Positions 27,151-35,948 are shown, counted from the stretch's first letter. The stretch is DNA of 64,000 nucleotides from Leekyejoonella antrihumi (GCF_007845645.1 NZ_VCQV01000004.1:177182-241181), one strand, 5' to 3'. A program made the numbers and translations. The notes: generated by a model not told the origin, from the letters alone.

Positions 27151-28014
27151 GTGGCAGCCCTGGTCGAGGTCACGTCGACGGGCACCGGGCGTTCGTGCCC
27201 GGTGATCGCCGTGAGCCGACCGGTATGGCGGCTGCTTGCCGAGCACTCGCGGCTGCGGGTCCACTCGGTGTTCAGCACGGCCGTGAACCTCCGCTGCGGC
27301 AAGCGGCTCGTCACGTGCACCTCTGGCGGGGTGCGGGCGCCGCACGGCGTCGACCTCACGTCGGCCGGCCTGGACCGGCTTCGGCGAGTTGGCGGCGCAG
27401 GCAACGAGGTGGAGTTTCGCGGGCAGCCCGGTGAGACCTCCGCGAAGCGGCCTCCCCCGGACGGCTCAGCGGGTCCGCTCATCTACGACCCGAACGTCCC
27501 GGTGATCCCGTTGGAGGTTGCGCGGCCGGCGGCTCGACGGTTGCTTTCCCAGCTCGCGCGGACACGGCCGGCAACCGGATTTGGCACGGTGTGGCCGGAT
27601 CTCAGCCACGACCCGGCGCTCATCTCAGTGGCCTCGTCGGTGCGTCGCGGCAAGGTTGACGCCGCGGTCGTCGACTGCCTCGGCCGGGGTCCGGGCCTGA
27701 CGCCGAGCGGGGACGACTTCCTGGTCGGCGTACTGGCTGCGCTATGGGCTGTTCAAGCGGTCGACGTGGTGCGCATGGGTGATCTGGCGCCGATGCTCGA
27801 GACAGCGGCCCGAAACCGCACGACCGACATCTCGGTGGAGTACCTGCACTACGCCTGCTCCGGGATGGCGACCGGAGCGCTGCGTGCCGTGCTCGCCGCG
27901 CTCGGGCACGGGGATTTCGCAGCCGTGATCGACGCGGTGGACCGGTTGCGGCGCTTCGGACACACCTCGGGCATGGACGCCCTGCTGGGAGTCGTCGTCG
28001 CACTGACGACGTGA
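27151..28014 (+). CDS. DUF2877 protein, YlbF/AllH-like subunit of a carbamoyltransferase
   Basis: A 287-aa protein whose C-terminal half carries the DUF2877 signature GRGPGLTPSGDDFLVGVLA (about residues 176-194). In E. coli the DUF2877 protein YlbF (AllH) works with FdrA (AllF) and YlbE (AllG) in oxamate carbamoyl transfer. Homologues of both partners and of carbamate kinase are in this window (33424-34959, 44456-45883, 34956-35939). GTG 27151 follows AGGAAG, supporting the start. The N-terminal 120 residues are poorly conserved. It converges with the XRE regulator gene, 10 bp between stops. Confidence 0.85.
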   Translation: MAALVEVTSTGTGRSCPVIAVSRPVWRLLAEHSRLRVHSVFSTAVNLRCGKRLVTCTSGGVRAPHGVDLTSAGLDRLRRVGGAGNEVEFRGQPGETSAKRPPPDGSAGPLIYDPNVPVIPLEVARPAARRLLSQLARTRPATGFGTVWPDLSHDPALISVASSVRRGKVDAAVVDCLGRGPGLTPSGDDFLVGVLAALWAVQAVDVVRMGDLAPMLETAARNRTTDISVEYLHYACSGMATGALRAVLAALGHGDFAAVIDAVDRLRRFGHTSGMDALLGVVVALTT

Positions 28015-28024
28015 CCGGGCGCGG

Positions 28025-28702
28025 TCAGGAGTCGCGCAGCACGTACCAGACGGCGCGCGCGGAGGTCTTGCGCACGTTTGCCCAATGGTGCGGCTGATCG
28101 CCGAGGAAGTGCAGCGAGTCCCCCCGCCGCAGAACGTATTCGGAGCCGCCGATATCGAAGGTCAGGCCACCACTGACGACGAAGACGAGCTCCTCACCGG
28201 GGTGGGCGAGCAGCTTGCCGCCACTGTCGGCACCGGGCTCCACCGTGGCCATCGCCGCCGCGCTGTGGAACGGCGAGTAAGGCCCAGAGATACCAGCGAG
28301 GTGCAAACCCGTATGCGGGGTGAACACGTCCTCGCGGTGTGCCGCCGGGGTGAAGGCAACCGGGTCCGAGAGCCGGTCGTCGCCGATGAAATATCCCACG
28401 GAGCAGTCGAGCGCCGCGGCAATCTTGAGGAGGGTGGTGACGGTCGGCACCATGTCGCTGCGCTCGACCTTGTGGATCGCCGCCGCCGACACGTCCGCCT
28501 TGACGGCGAGCTGCTGCAGGGACAGGCGTTGGCTCTTGCGCAGGTGCCGGACCTTGGCTCCGATCGAGCCGACGATCCCGGTGACGTGGTCGTCGATGCG
28601 CGTCGCGTGCGACGAGCCACGTGAGTGCACGGTTGCGGCGGGCTCCGCCGTTGCGCTCGGGATCTGCTCGGTCGTCCGTTGCAGGGCGGGTGTGTTCTTC
28701 AT
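28025..28702 (-). CDS. XRE-family regulator with C-terminal cupin domain
   Basis: A 225-aa transcription factor. After a disordered N-terminus (1-40), an XRE helix-turn-helix occupies about residues 48-102 (VRHLRKSQRLSLQQLAVKA, VSAAAIHKVERSDMVPTVTTL). A cupin barrel lies at about 135-222 (HPGEELVFVVSGGLTFDIG, RRGDSLHF, QPHHWAN) and probably senses a small molecule. It lies at the end of a two-gene unit facing the amidohydrolase operon. The repeated operator-like motif in that divergent region is the natural candidate for its binding site. ATG 28702 fits; no other in-frame start is nearby. Confidence 0.88.
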   Translation of the reverse strand: MKNTPALQRTTEQIPSATAEPAATVHSRGSSHATRIDDHVTGIVGSIGAKVRHLRKSQRLSLQQLAVKADVSAAAIHKVERSDMVPTVTTLLKIAAALDCSVGYFIGDDRLSDPVAFTPAAHREDVFTPHTGLHLAGISGPYSPFHSAAAMATVEPGADSGGKLLAHPGEELVFVVSGGLTFDIGGSEYVLRRGDSLHFLGDQPHHWANVRKTSARAVWYVLRDS

Positions 28703-28716
28703 GATGGTTTCCGCTC

Positions 28717-29067
28717 TCAGCTCTGTCGCAGTTCGCGTAACCGCGCTGCGCGGGCGGCGTCGAACGCGGTCTGTGGGTCGAACCCCTCGGACTGCACTAC
28801 TTGTGTCTTGGCACACCGCGCCAGGACGTCCGCGGCGGCGGTCTCGATGAGTGCAGGCACCGACATGCACTCCGTGCGGAGCAGATCCCGTGCCTCGACG
28901 ACCAGTTCGACCACCAGAGTGTAGAGGTCGGGGTCGGCGACGATCAGCGGATACAGCCGGTCCTCGGCGGCGCGCCAGCGCTCGGCCGCGACGGTTTCGG
29001 CTCCTCTGGGCGGGACGGCGACCACGCTGTCCGCGGTGCCTTCGGCAGGTGTTTTCGGCTCGGTCAC
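28717..29067 (-). CDS. 116-aa alpha-helical protein of unknown function
   Basis: Not recognised. The predicted protein is nearly all helix (RWRAAEDRLYPLIVADPDLYTLVVELV, EARDLLRTE) with two Cys and no signal or membrane segment. GTG 29067 is selected because a -10-like TATAGT (29081-29076) puts transcription start within a few bases of it, suggesting leaderless expression. It precedes the XRE-cupin gene by 14 bp, so it is probably co-regulated and might act with it. Confidence 0.65.
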   Translation of the reverse strand: MTEPKTPAEGTADSVVAVPPRGAETVAAERWRAAEDRLYPLIVADPDLYTLVVELVVEARDLLRTECMSVPALIETAAADVLARCAKTQVVQSEGFDPQTAFDAARAARLRELRQS

Positions 29068-29090
29068 GGCCGTTAACTATAGCGTACGAA

Positions 29091-29172
29091 CCTCCACTGT
29101 TCGACAATGCGGCGCGCTTACGCGACCGCGAGTCGGGTCGGTCCGAAATCCGCAAACCTCTACTATCCGACA
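29091..29172. promoter_or_regulatory. divergent promoter region with two copies of an operator-like motif
   Basis: CCTCCACTGTTCGACA (29091-29106) and CCTCTACTATCCGACA (29157-29172) match at 13 of 16 bases, 66 bp apart. The first overlaps the -35 position of the leftward promoter (-10 at 29081-29076). The second overlaps the -35 position of the rightward promoter (-10 TATGGT at 29184-29189), whose start would coincide with ATG 29197. A third relative is at 38911-38926. Confidence 0.45.
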
Positions 29173-29196
29173 TGGTTCTGTTGTATGGTAATTGGT

Positions 29197-30027
29197 ATGT
29201 CCCCTCGGCTTGTCAATGATGCTCATCGTCACATTGGGATCATGCCCGAGTACCCGTTCTATGGCGGGCCTCCGGTGCACCCCGACATCTCGGCTCGGGC
29301 GACCGTGGCCGAGCTGATCGCAGACTTGGATAGGGAAGGGACCGAACGGGCCCTGGTGATACCGAATTACGGTGTCCCCGACCCCACGGTCTCGTTCTCG
29401 CTCAACGAGCTCGCGCTGGAGGCGGCCGCCGCCGACGATCGCATCCGCTGCGGCATCTGGACCTCACCGCGCCCGCAGGACGCCGAGCTCAACGACAAGG
29501 CACTGGCGCTCGCCGGCGAAGCGGGCGTGAAGGTGCTCAAGACCAGCTTCCTGCTCGGCGGGCGCGCCGACGACCCGGAGTGCATCGTCCAGCTGGACCG
29601 GATCTTCGGTGCGGCACGCGAGCACGGTCTGGTGGTCCACGTGCACACCTCGCCAGGCGGCAACTCCGACATCGACGTCGTCGGCACGCTGGTGGATCGC
29701 TACGCAGACGATGTCAAGATCCACCTGGTGCACCTGGGCGGCGGGGTCAGCGCGCACATCAAGCTGATCGGGCACCAGTTCTTCGACTGGATCGAAGCCG
29801 GCAAACAGGTTTACACAGACACCAGTTGGGCCGTTGGTTTCGCGCCCCGCTGGTTGGTGAACGAGATCGAGAAGCGGGGCATCGGCCAGGACCACCTGCT
29901 CTATGCCAGCGACGAACCATGGGGTGACCAGGCCGGTGAACTGGCTCGCATGACGGCCGCGGCCGGCGACGGCGAACTGGCCAACCTGTTCCTGCGAGAC
30001 AACTTCGCCACCCTGTACGGCGACTGA
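29197..30027 (+). CDS. amidohydrolase_2-type TIM-barrel metallohydrolase
   Basis: A 276-aa protein of the ACMSD-like amidohydrolase group, which hydrolyse or decarboxylate small cyclic or carboxylated compounds. Metal and catalytic residues are visible: HxH in NDAHRHIGI (residues 8-13), His in LVVHVHTSPGG, His in IHLVHLGGG, and Asp in LLYASDEPWG. It occupies the place a nitrilase would have in a classical Nit1C cluster, directly before the MSMEG_0572-type gene (55-bp gap, same strand). ATG 29197 is preferred: a -10 box 8 bp upstream makes it leaderless; there is no ribosome-binding site. Confidence 0.85.
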   Translation: MSPRLVNDAHRHIGIMPEYPFYGGPPVHPDISARATVAELIADLDREGTERALVIPNYGVPDPTVSFSLNELALEAAAADDRIRCGIWTSPRPQDAELNDKALALAGEAGVKVLKTSFLLGGRADDPECIVQLDRIFGAAREHGLVVHVHTSPGGNSDIDVVGTLVDRYADDVKIHLVHLGGGVSAHIKLIGHQFFDWIEAGKQVYTDTSWAVGFAPRWLVNEIEKRGIGQDHLLYASDEPWGDQAGELARMTAAAGDGELANLFLRDNFATLYGD

Positions 30028-30082
30028 TCTCGAATGGTTCAGAGATGTTTCAAACCGGTCGTCCATCGGAAAGGAGACACTA

Positions 30083-30568
30083 ATGGTGGATATCGTCGGT
30101 GAACGGGTCAAGGCAGGAGATGCAATTGTCGACTACGAGGACAAGGTCTTTCCTGACCATCAGGCGGAACCGGGACAGAAGGCTTTCGTCTTCTATCACT
30201 GTGTGCCGTTTGAAAGTTCCGCGTCGTTGGTCAACCTGCTGACCGCAACCCGAATCCTGCGCAAGGGATTCGAGACGCACTTCGTCATGTTCGGCCCAGG
30301 ATCCCTCGCTGCGGCCGCGACGCGCGGGTTCCCGAAGGTCGGTGACGAGGGCTTCCCGGGCAACATGAACTACAACACCTTGCTGCAGCGGTTCATGGAC
30401 GAGGGCGGCCATGCGTATGCCTGTCGGTTCTCGGCTGCCGCGTTGTACGGCATGCGCGAGATCGACATGATGGAAGGCGTCAAGCCGATCAACCCCAAGG
30501 ATGTGCTGGACGCCGCGATCACCGCCTGGAAGGAGCATGCGCTCACCCTGAACACCTGGACGATGTAG
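30083..30568 (+). CDS. MSMEG_0572/Sll0783-family nitrogen-starvation protein (NitB-like)
   Basis: A 161-aa DsrE-like fold protein. The family hallmarks are clear: VDYEDKVFPDHQAEPGQKA (residues 18-36), FYHCVPFESSASLVNLLTAT, FETHFVMFGPG, TRGFPKVGDEGFPGN and the end TLNTWTM. Homologues are fixed members of the Nit1C cluster of cyanide-using and nitrogen-starved bacteria; the biochemical role is unknown. GGAAAGGAGA precedes ATG 30083. It shares a transcript with the upstream amidohydrolase and is closed by a perfect palindromic terminator. Confidence 0.9.
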   Translation: MVDIVGERVKAGDAIVDYEDKVFPDHQAEPGQKAFVFYHCVPFESSASLVNLLTATRILRKGFETHFVMFGPGSLAAAATRGFPKVGDEGFPGNMNYNTLLQRFMDEGGHAYACRFSAAALYGMREIDMMEGVKPINPKDVLDAAITAWKEHALTLNTWTM

Positions 30569-30595
30569 CGCCGTCCGACCTTCTGGTCAAAGCGC

Positions 30596-30633
30596 CCGGT
30601 GGCCCGTCACGATCGATCGTGACGGGCCACCGG
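30596..30633. terminator. 38-bp perfect palindrome between convergent genes
   Basis: 30596-30614 is the exact reverse complement of 30615-30633 (core CACGATCGATCGTG). It lies between the stop of the MSMEG_0572-type gene (30568) and that of the small convergent gene (30645). Probably a bidirectional terminator. Confidence 0.75.
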
Positions 30634-30644
30634 CACTGTTGCAG

Positions 30645-30890
30645 TCAGGGCTTCTGCGTCGATGTCCACTGCTTGCGGTGACTTCCCGGCATCGCGACGA
30701 TCACGCGGTGCTTGATAGACCACGGCAGGCGGCGGTAGAGCGGGACGAAGACGTATTTCCAGAACACGACCTCAGGGGTCTTGCGGCCCACCGGCCCCGA
30801 GCGGCCATACTGCTTCGCGAGCTCGGTCTGGGTCGCCTCGAGCAGATACTTCTGCGAGTTGGTGCGCACCCACCAGAAGAGCCGGTTCAT
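30645..30890 (-). CDS. 81-aa basic protein of unknown function
   Basis: Not recognised. It is strongly basic with aromatic residues (MNRLFWWVRTNSQKYLL, VFWKYVFVPLYRRLPWSIKH) and may be peripheral at the membrane. Its start overlaps the stop of the flavoprotein gene by 4 bases (ATGA), so it is translationally coupled and likely a partner of that enzyme. It is not the MSMEG_0570 family small protein of Nit1C clusters; that family's typical CYSP motif is missing. Confidence 0.65.
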   Translation of the reverse strand: MNRLFWWVRTNSQKYLLEATQTELAKQYGRSGPVGRKTPEVVFWKYVFVPLYRRLPWSIKHRVIVAMPGSHRKQWTSTQKP

Positions 30891-32221
30891 GACTGGACCG
30901 CCGTCAGACCGTTCTGCGCCGCGAGGGCCATCGGCTCAGCCAGCGCGCCCATGGCGGGCGAATAGACGTTCTCCATCCAAGCAATATCGTGCAGGGTCAG
31001 TCCTTTCCGTGCCGCCATGGCCAGGAAGTCGCACCGCTCCTTGATCCCCTCACCGCCGACCAGCTGTGCGCCGATGAGTTTGAGGGTGCCGGGCTCGGCC
31101 AGCAGCTTGACCCGGATCTTCTTGAACCCGGGGTAGTAGCGGGCCCGCGAGATACCCTCTGCCACGCCCTTCACGTAGGGGATGCCCAGGGCGCCGGCGA
31201 GCGTCTCGCCGAAGGACACGCCGCCGACCATCCACTTGCCGGCGACGAGGCCCCAGGGCACATACACGGGGGAGTAGCTGCGAAGAGTGCCGGCGGCGCC
31301 ACTGCCGGCGATCTTGCCCTGGGCATACGCGTGGCTGCCCGACAGTCCCTGGACCGGCACGCCGGTGGTGCCCTGGGGCACCTCCACACAGTCTCCGGCG
31401 GCGAAGACGTCGGGCACCGACGTGCGCATGTGTTCATCGACGATCAGTCCGCCGGTCGATCCGCACTTCACACCGGCCGCGGCGGCCAGGTCGTTGTTCG
31501 GCAGCTTCTTCGTGCCTACGACAACCATGTCCACCGCGATGTCGCCGTTCGACGTGCGCACGGCCTGCACCCGCTCGGTGCCGAGGAAGGCGTCGATCCG
31601 GGTGTTGAGGTGGAGGTGCACGCCCAGCTCGCGCCAGGACTCCTCGACCGGCTCCATGATGTCGGGGTCGGTGATCTCGGCCATGGGCCATGGATGCGGA
31701 TCGACCAGATGCGTCTCGATCCCGCGATGTGCCAGTGCTGTTGCCATCTCCACACCGATGGGCTGTGCGTCGGCGATCACGGCGTGATGCACCGAGTCGA
31801 GGATCTTGTCCCATCGTTGCGCGGCGCGGATGTCGCGGACGTAATAGAGGTTGCCGAGGTCGGACCCGGGCACCTTCGGCTGTTCATACTTGAATCCGGT
31901 GGCGATCACCAGCTGGTCGTATCCGACGGAGCCTTCACCGGGCACGTCGATGGTGTGCCGCTTGGTGTCGATGCCGCTCACAACGGTCTCGTAATGGATG
32001 TCGAATCCGCGGTCGGCGTAGAACTCCTTTCCTTGGAGTATCAGCCGGTCGAACGAGTCGATCTCCTTGCCGTGCACATAGGGGATTCCGCATGGGCTGT
32101 AGCCCACGTCGGCGAGCTCCGTGTAGATGATGACGTGCACGTCGGGGTCGACCTGCTGGGCCGCGCCGGCGGCTCCCATTCCCGCCGCGCTGCCGCCGAT
32201 GATCACGATTGTCCTTGCCAT
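30887..32221 (-). CDS. CoA-disulfide-reductase-like FAD oxidoreductase with degenerate NAD motif
   Basis: A 444-aa flavoprotein of the pyridine-nucleotide disulfide oxidoreductase class. The FAD loop is IIGGSAAGMGAAGA (residues 7-20), the single redox Cys is C44 in YSPCGIPY as in CoA-disulfide reductase and NADH oxidase, and the second FAD motif is VFAAGDCVE. The NAD(P)-binding loop is abnormal: VIADAQPIGVE (148-158) stands where GGGxxGxE is expected. It may therefore not use NAD(P)H normally. It belongs to the carbamate kinase-fdrA-glycosyltransferase operon (54-bp gap upstream) and is not the flavin monooxygenase of Nit1C. GGAAAGGA precedes ATG 32221. Confidence 0.87.
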   Translation of the reverse strand: MARTIVIIGGSAAGMGAAGAAQQVDPDVHVIIYTELADVGYSPCGIPYVHGKEIDSFDRLILQGKEFYADRGFDIHYETVVSGIDTKRHTIDVPGEGSVGYDQLVIATGFKYEQPKVPGSDLGNLYYVRDIRAAQRWDKILDSVHHAVIADAQPIGVEMATALAHRGIETHLVDPHPWPMAEITDPDIMEPVEESWRELGVHLHLNTRIDAFLGTERVQAVRTSNGDIAVDMVVVGTKKLPNNDLAAAAGVKCGSTGGLIVDEHMRTSVPDVFAAGDCVEVPQGTTGVPVQGLSGSHAYAQGKIAGSGAAGTLRSYSPVYVPWGLVAGKWMVGGVSFGETLAGALGIPYVKGVAEGISRARYYPGFKKIRVKLLAEPGTLKLIGAQLVGGEGIKERCDFLAMAARKGLTLHDIAWMENVYSPAMGALAEPMALAAQNGLTAVQS

Positions 32222-32275
32222 CGCCGTGTCCTTTCCGTCGGATTGTCGAGCCGTGATGCTGGTAGGCGGTCGGAT

Positions 32276-33427
32276 TCAGCCGCGCAACGAGCGATAGAGC
32301 CGTTCGTGCTCGGCAGCGGCCTGCGCCCAGGTGAAGCGGTGCGCAAGGGCCAGACCGTCCGACGCCAGTCGCGAGCGCAGCGGTGGATCGTCCATCAGTG
32401 ACCGCATACCGCGTGCCAGGTCGGTGGGGTCGTCGGCCCGCGTCAGGACGGCGGTCACGCCGTCGGTGAGATATTCGCGGAGCACCGGGATGTCGCTGGT
32501 GACGGTGGGCAGCTCGGCGCTGAGTGCCTCGAGGACGGCGAGTCCCCATCCCTCCTTCAGCGACGGGAAGGCGAGTGCGTCGGCGGACCGATACCAGTGG
32601 TGCAGCGTTTCGTCGCTCACCGTGCCGACCTGGATCACGTCCGAGCCGAGGGCGAGACCGAACTCGTCCAGCTGTGCCAGCGCCTTGTCGCGGTAGTCCG
32701 TGTAGTCCTGGAAGGAGTGCCCGCCGACGATCACCAGGGCCGGCCGACGGCCGTGGTCGCGCACCTGCGCGAGGGCGCGAAACAGGCAGGCGGTCCCCTT
32801 GCGCGGCTCGATTCCGCCGACCGCGAGGAAGACGAATCGGTCTGCGACACCTGCGGCCTCGCGCAGTTGCGTCCGAGTAGTCGGGTCGATCGGACCGAAC
32901 CGAGCGCTGTCGACGCCGTTGTGGATGACGGTCGCCGCCACGCCGTATTCGCGGGCAAGGCGCCGACGCCAGTCGTCGCTGACGACGATCAGCCGGTCGG
33001 GTTCGCTGATCGCCTGCTGTTGACAGTCGATCAGGGCCGCAGTGGTGAAGTCGTCGACATGGTGCACGGTGCGCACGACCACTACTGGCGCGCCGGCGTC
33101 GCGGACGCGGGCCGCGGCGCGTGCGGAGATGCAGTCCTGGGCGTGTAGGACGTCGACGTCCTCGGCGACATCGTGCAGCCCTGCTTCGAGCGCGTCGACG
33201 GATGCGAAGACGCGCTCTTCCAGCGTAGGCAGCGGGGCAGGCCCAGGGATCAGCATCGTGGGGGCGGAGACCGCGCGGAAGAAGCCGATGCTCGGCCGAC
33301 GGTCCAGAGCCACCACTCGCACCGGGTCGTGCCGTGCGACCAGAGCGTCGGCGAGCGAGAGGGTGTGCACCATGCCGCCTCGGGGCCTGGTGGAGTAGCT
33401 GACCAGCGCAACACGTGGCAGGTTCAT
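32276..33427 (-). CDS. MSMEG_0565-family glycosyltransferase (GT4-like)
   Basis: A 383-aa two-domain GT-B glycosyltransferase. It carries stretches typical of the MSMEG_0565 family: the N-terminal SYSTRPRGGMVHTLSLADAL and the middle RTVHHVDDFTTAALIDCQQ. The C-terminal nucleotide-sugar half has the GT4 hallmark FPSLKEGWGLAVLEALS. MSMEG_0565-type enzymes are regular neighbours of Nit1C genes, so this links the operon to that system. The acceptor is unknown. The start ATG 33427 overlaps the fdrA stop by 4 bases. Confidence 0.88.
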   Translation of the reverse strand: MNLPRVALVSYSTRPRGGMVHTLSLADALVARHDPVRVVALDRRPSIGFFRAVSAPTMLIPGPAPLPTLEERVFASVDALEAGLHDVAEDVDVLHAQDCISARAAARVRDAGAPVVVVRTVHHVDDFTTAALIDCQQQAISEPDRLIVVSDDWRRRLAREYGVAATVIHNGVDSARFGPIDPTTRTQLREAAGVADRFVFLAVGGIEPRKGTACLFRALAQVRDHGRRPALVIVGGHSFQDYTDYRDKALAQLDEFGLALGSDVIQVGTVSDETLHHWYRSADALAFPSLKEGWGLAVLEALSAELPTVTSDIPVLREYLTDGVTAVLTRADDPTDLARGMRSLMDDPPLRSRLASDGLALAHRFTWAQAAAEHERLYRSLRG

Positions 33428-34959
33428 AGTGGGGTCTCCATCAACGACAGATCCCCGGTCGCGAGGGCCGCGGCCGCGAACGAGGCGCGCGCTGCGGTCT
33501 CGGTAACGATGGCGCCGACACTCATGAGTGTGTCACGTTGTGCGCTCCACCGCTGTGGATCGCTGTCGGTGCCCAGCACGTAGGCGACGATCTGCGGGCC
33601 GCCGTTTGCCATGATCTCCGCGCAGACGGGGGCGAGTGCGCCGGCTGGGTCGGGGTTGGACCCGTATCCCAAGACCACATCGAGGATGATCGCCGCGACG
33701 CTGTCGTCGGCGGCGTGCTCGCGCAGCACGTCGATGCGTGCCTCCGGGTCGATCATCGGATGCGGACGGCCCTTCGTGTATTCCTCTTCGCCCAGGTCCA
33801 GGCACTGGTGGCTGGCGGCGGGGGCCGGCAGGCACCACGCGCGGTTGATCGGGGTGTTGGAGTAGACCGACCCGAGGATGGCGCCGAGGATCACCAGCGA
33901 CTCGTAGCACAGCGTCCCACCGGAGAACAGCCCGCGCACCGTGCGCCGACCCGGCGCGAGCCTGTTGCGGGCGTCGAGGAGAGCAGGGCCGCCTAGCCGG
34001 GTGGTGTCCGGCGGGCTGTGGCCGAGCACCCGCAGCGTCGCGGCGACACCGGATTCCAGGGTGCGGGCCAGGGTCACGGTGTCCGGCACCGCGAAGCCGG
34101 ATTCGTCGAGGCCGATCAGCGCAGCGACCAGTGGCGTGGTGCCTGCTGATTCGATCACCTGCTGCGCCACGTTCTTTGCCGGAGGTTTGGACACCAGGAG
34201 GATTGCGTCCGTGTCCGGGTCGTCGCGCAGGTACTCGACCCCGGACCGGGCCATGCGCCCGTCGATGTCGCTGCTGAGGTCGCGGCCACCGACGCCGATG
34301 ACCTGGCTGACGCCGACACCCCACCGGTCGAGCAGGGTCATGGCCTCCTGCGCGCCCGTGCCGGCCGCTGCGACGACCCCGACGCGACCGTGACTGACGG
34401 CATTGGCGAATCCCAGGCCGGTGCCCGCGAGCATTGCCGTGCCGGCTCCCGGACCCATGACCAGCAGGCCACGCGACCGGGCATAGGTCTTGAGGGCGAG
34501 CTCGTCGCGCAGCGGGACGTTGTCGCTGAACAGCAGCACATGCAGGCCGGCGCTGAGGGCCTGGTAGGCGGCGAGGGCCGCGTAGTCGCCGGGGACCGAC
34601 ACGACCGCCACATTCGTCTCCGGCTCGGCCGCCAGGGTCGCACGAACCGTCCTGGGGTGCCGTGTGGTGGCGGTCTCCTTCGGCGTGGCGGTGAACACCG
34701 CCTCCTGGCCGAGCTCGAGTGCGTGGTCGGCGGCGTTGCTCTCGTCGGCCCGCACGGCCAGGCAGAAGTCGTTCGCCGTCGCGGTGCTCAGCCGCTCGTC
34801 CGTGATGCCCTCGTCGCGCAGCGCAGCCAGGTTCGCGGGAGTGGCGGCCACGGCCGTCGCCCACTGCACACCGTCCGCCTCGCGCATGGCTCGCATGCCA
34901 CGCAATGCGACGACCGAGTCCACGTAGGTGCCGGGGAAGACGCTGACTGCCACGATCAA
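33424..34959 (-). CDS. fdrA: FdrA-like acyl-CoA synthetase-fold protein (AllF-like carbamoyltransferase subunit)
   Basis: A 511-aa protein with the succinyl-CoA-synthetase-type fold. The N-terminal FdrA region is followed by a CoA-binding-like Rossmann domain (about 165-285, GVVAAAGTGAQEAMTLLDRW, GVGGRDLSSDIDG) and a ligase-CoA domain near the C-terminus (ILDVVLGYGSNPDP). In E. coli FdrA/AllF with YlbE and YlbF transfers the carbamoyl group between oxalurate and phosphate. Here it overlaps the carbamate kinase gene by 4 bases, the expected functional pair. The start is TTG 34959, spaced well from GGAG; GTG 34953 is an alternative. Confidence 0.92.
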   Translation of the reverse strand: MIVAVSVFPGTYVDSVVALRGMRAMREADGVQWATAVAATPANLAALRDEGITDERLSTATANDFCLAVRADESNAADHALELGQEAVFTATPKETATTRHPRTVRATLAAEPETNVAVVSVPGDYAALAAYQALSAGLHVLLFSDNVPLRDELALKTYARSRGLLVMGPGAGTAMLAGTGLGFANAVSHGRVGVVAAAGTGAQEAMTLLDRWGVGVSQVIGVGGRDLSSDIDGRMARSGVEYLRDDPDTDAILLVSKPPAKNVAQQVIESAGTTPLVAALIGLDESGFAVPDTVTLARTLESGVAATLRVLGHSPPDTTRLGGPALLDARNRLAPGRRTVRGLFSGGTLCYESLVILGAILGSVYSNTPINRAWCLPAPAASHQCLDLGEEEYTKGRPHPMIDPEARIDVLREHAADDSVAAIILDVVLGYGSNPDPAGALAPVCAEIMANGGPQIVAYVLGTDSDPQRWSAQRDTLMSVGAIVTETAARASFAAAALATGDLSLMETPL

Positions 34960-35939
34960 GAGGTGCTCCCCTCCGACGACGTGGCCGCGCGCCGATGAAC
35001 CAGTCGGGTGCCGGCGGACGAGTCATCCGGATCGGTGCACCGCAGGCCACGGGCAGCGAGCGCCGCCGTGGTGATGACTGCGACCTCTCCACCGTGTCGC
35101 AGGAAGTAGGTCGACGCTCTGATCTTCGGTCCCATGCTGCCTTCGGGGAACTGGCCCTGCGCCAGGTGGCATTCGGCCTCGTCCAGTTCCATCTGCGCGA
35201 TCGGCCGCTGTCGTGGGGTGCCGAAGTCGAGTTGAACCGCGTCGATCGCCGTGACGATCACCAACGCCTGCGCTCCGACCGCGACCGCGAGCTCCGCTGC
35301 CACGTAGTCCTTGTCGATCACGGCATCGGTGCACTCGAACTCACCGCCGACTCCGCGGACTACAGGGATGCCGCCGCCGCCGCCGGTCACGACGACGTGG
35401 CCGGCTCGAAGGAGCTGGCGGATCGCGTCGACTTCGGTGATGCGAACCGGTCGCGGGGAGGCGACGATGCGCCGCCAGCCGCGGCCCGAGTCCTCGCGGA
35501 TGTGCCAGCCGCGGTCCGTTGCCAGGCGATGCGCTTCCTGCTCGGTCAGGAACGGCCCGATCGGCTTCGACGGTGCGGCGAATGCGGCGTCGTCCTGGTC
35601 GACGACGACGTGGCTCAGCACACCCGTCACGTCCGTGCGCCCGGTCGCATTGCGCACCGCGAGGGTGATGAGACTGCCGAGCTCGCCCTGGGTCATCGCG
35701 ACGAGCGAGAACAGCGGTTGGGCCGGCACGAGGTCCGCCCCGTCCTCCTGCTGGATCGCCAGGTTGCCGACCTGCGGACCGTTGCCGTGGACAAGAGCCA
35801 GCAGCCAGCCGTCATCGAGCATGCCTCCGATCAGCTCGGCCATGACGGCCGCGTGGCGTGCCTGGTCCTCATAGCGGCCGGCCTCGTTCTCGACCGTGAA
35901 CGCGTTGCCTCCCAGTGCCACGACGGCCAACTTCGACAC
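34956..35939 (-). CDS. arcC: carbamate kinase
   Basis: Converts carbamoyl phosphate + ADP to ATP + carbamate, which breaks down to ammonia and CO2. 327 aa, amino-acid-kinase fold. The signatures VVALGGNAF (residues 5-13), LVHGNGPQVGN and VTGGGGGIPVV are intact, as is the C-terminal FPEGSMGPKIRA. GTG 35939 (VSKLAVVALGGN) is chosen since AAGGAG lies 9 bases before it; the longer frame would begin at a TTG directly after the ribosome-binding site. First gene of the operon kinase-fdrA-glycosyltransferase-flavoprotein-81 aa protein. Pairing with FdrA argues for catabolic ATP formation. Confidence 0.94.
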   Translation of the reverse strand: MSKLAVVALGGNAFTVENEAGRYEDQARHAAVMAELIGGMLDDGWLLALVHGNGPQVGNLAIQQEDGADLVPAQPLFSLVAMTQGELGSLITLAVRNATGRTDVTGVLSHVVVDQDDAAFAAPSKPIGPFLTEQEAHRLATDRGWHIREDSGRGWRRIVASPRPVRITEVDAIRQLLRAGHVVVTGGGGGIPVVRGVGGEFECTDAVIDKDYVAAELAVAVGAQALVIVTAIDAVQLDFGTPRQRPIAQMELDEAECHLAQGQFPEGSMGPKIRASTYFLRHGGEVAVITTAALAARGLRCTDPDDSSAGTRLVHRRAATSSEGSTS

Positions 35940-35948
35940 GTGCGTCAA

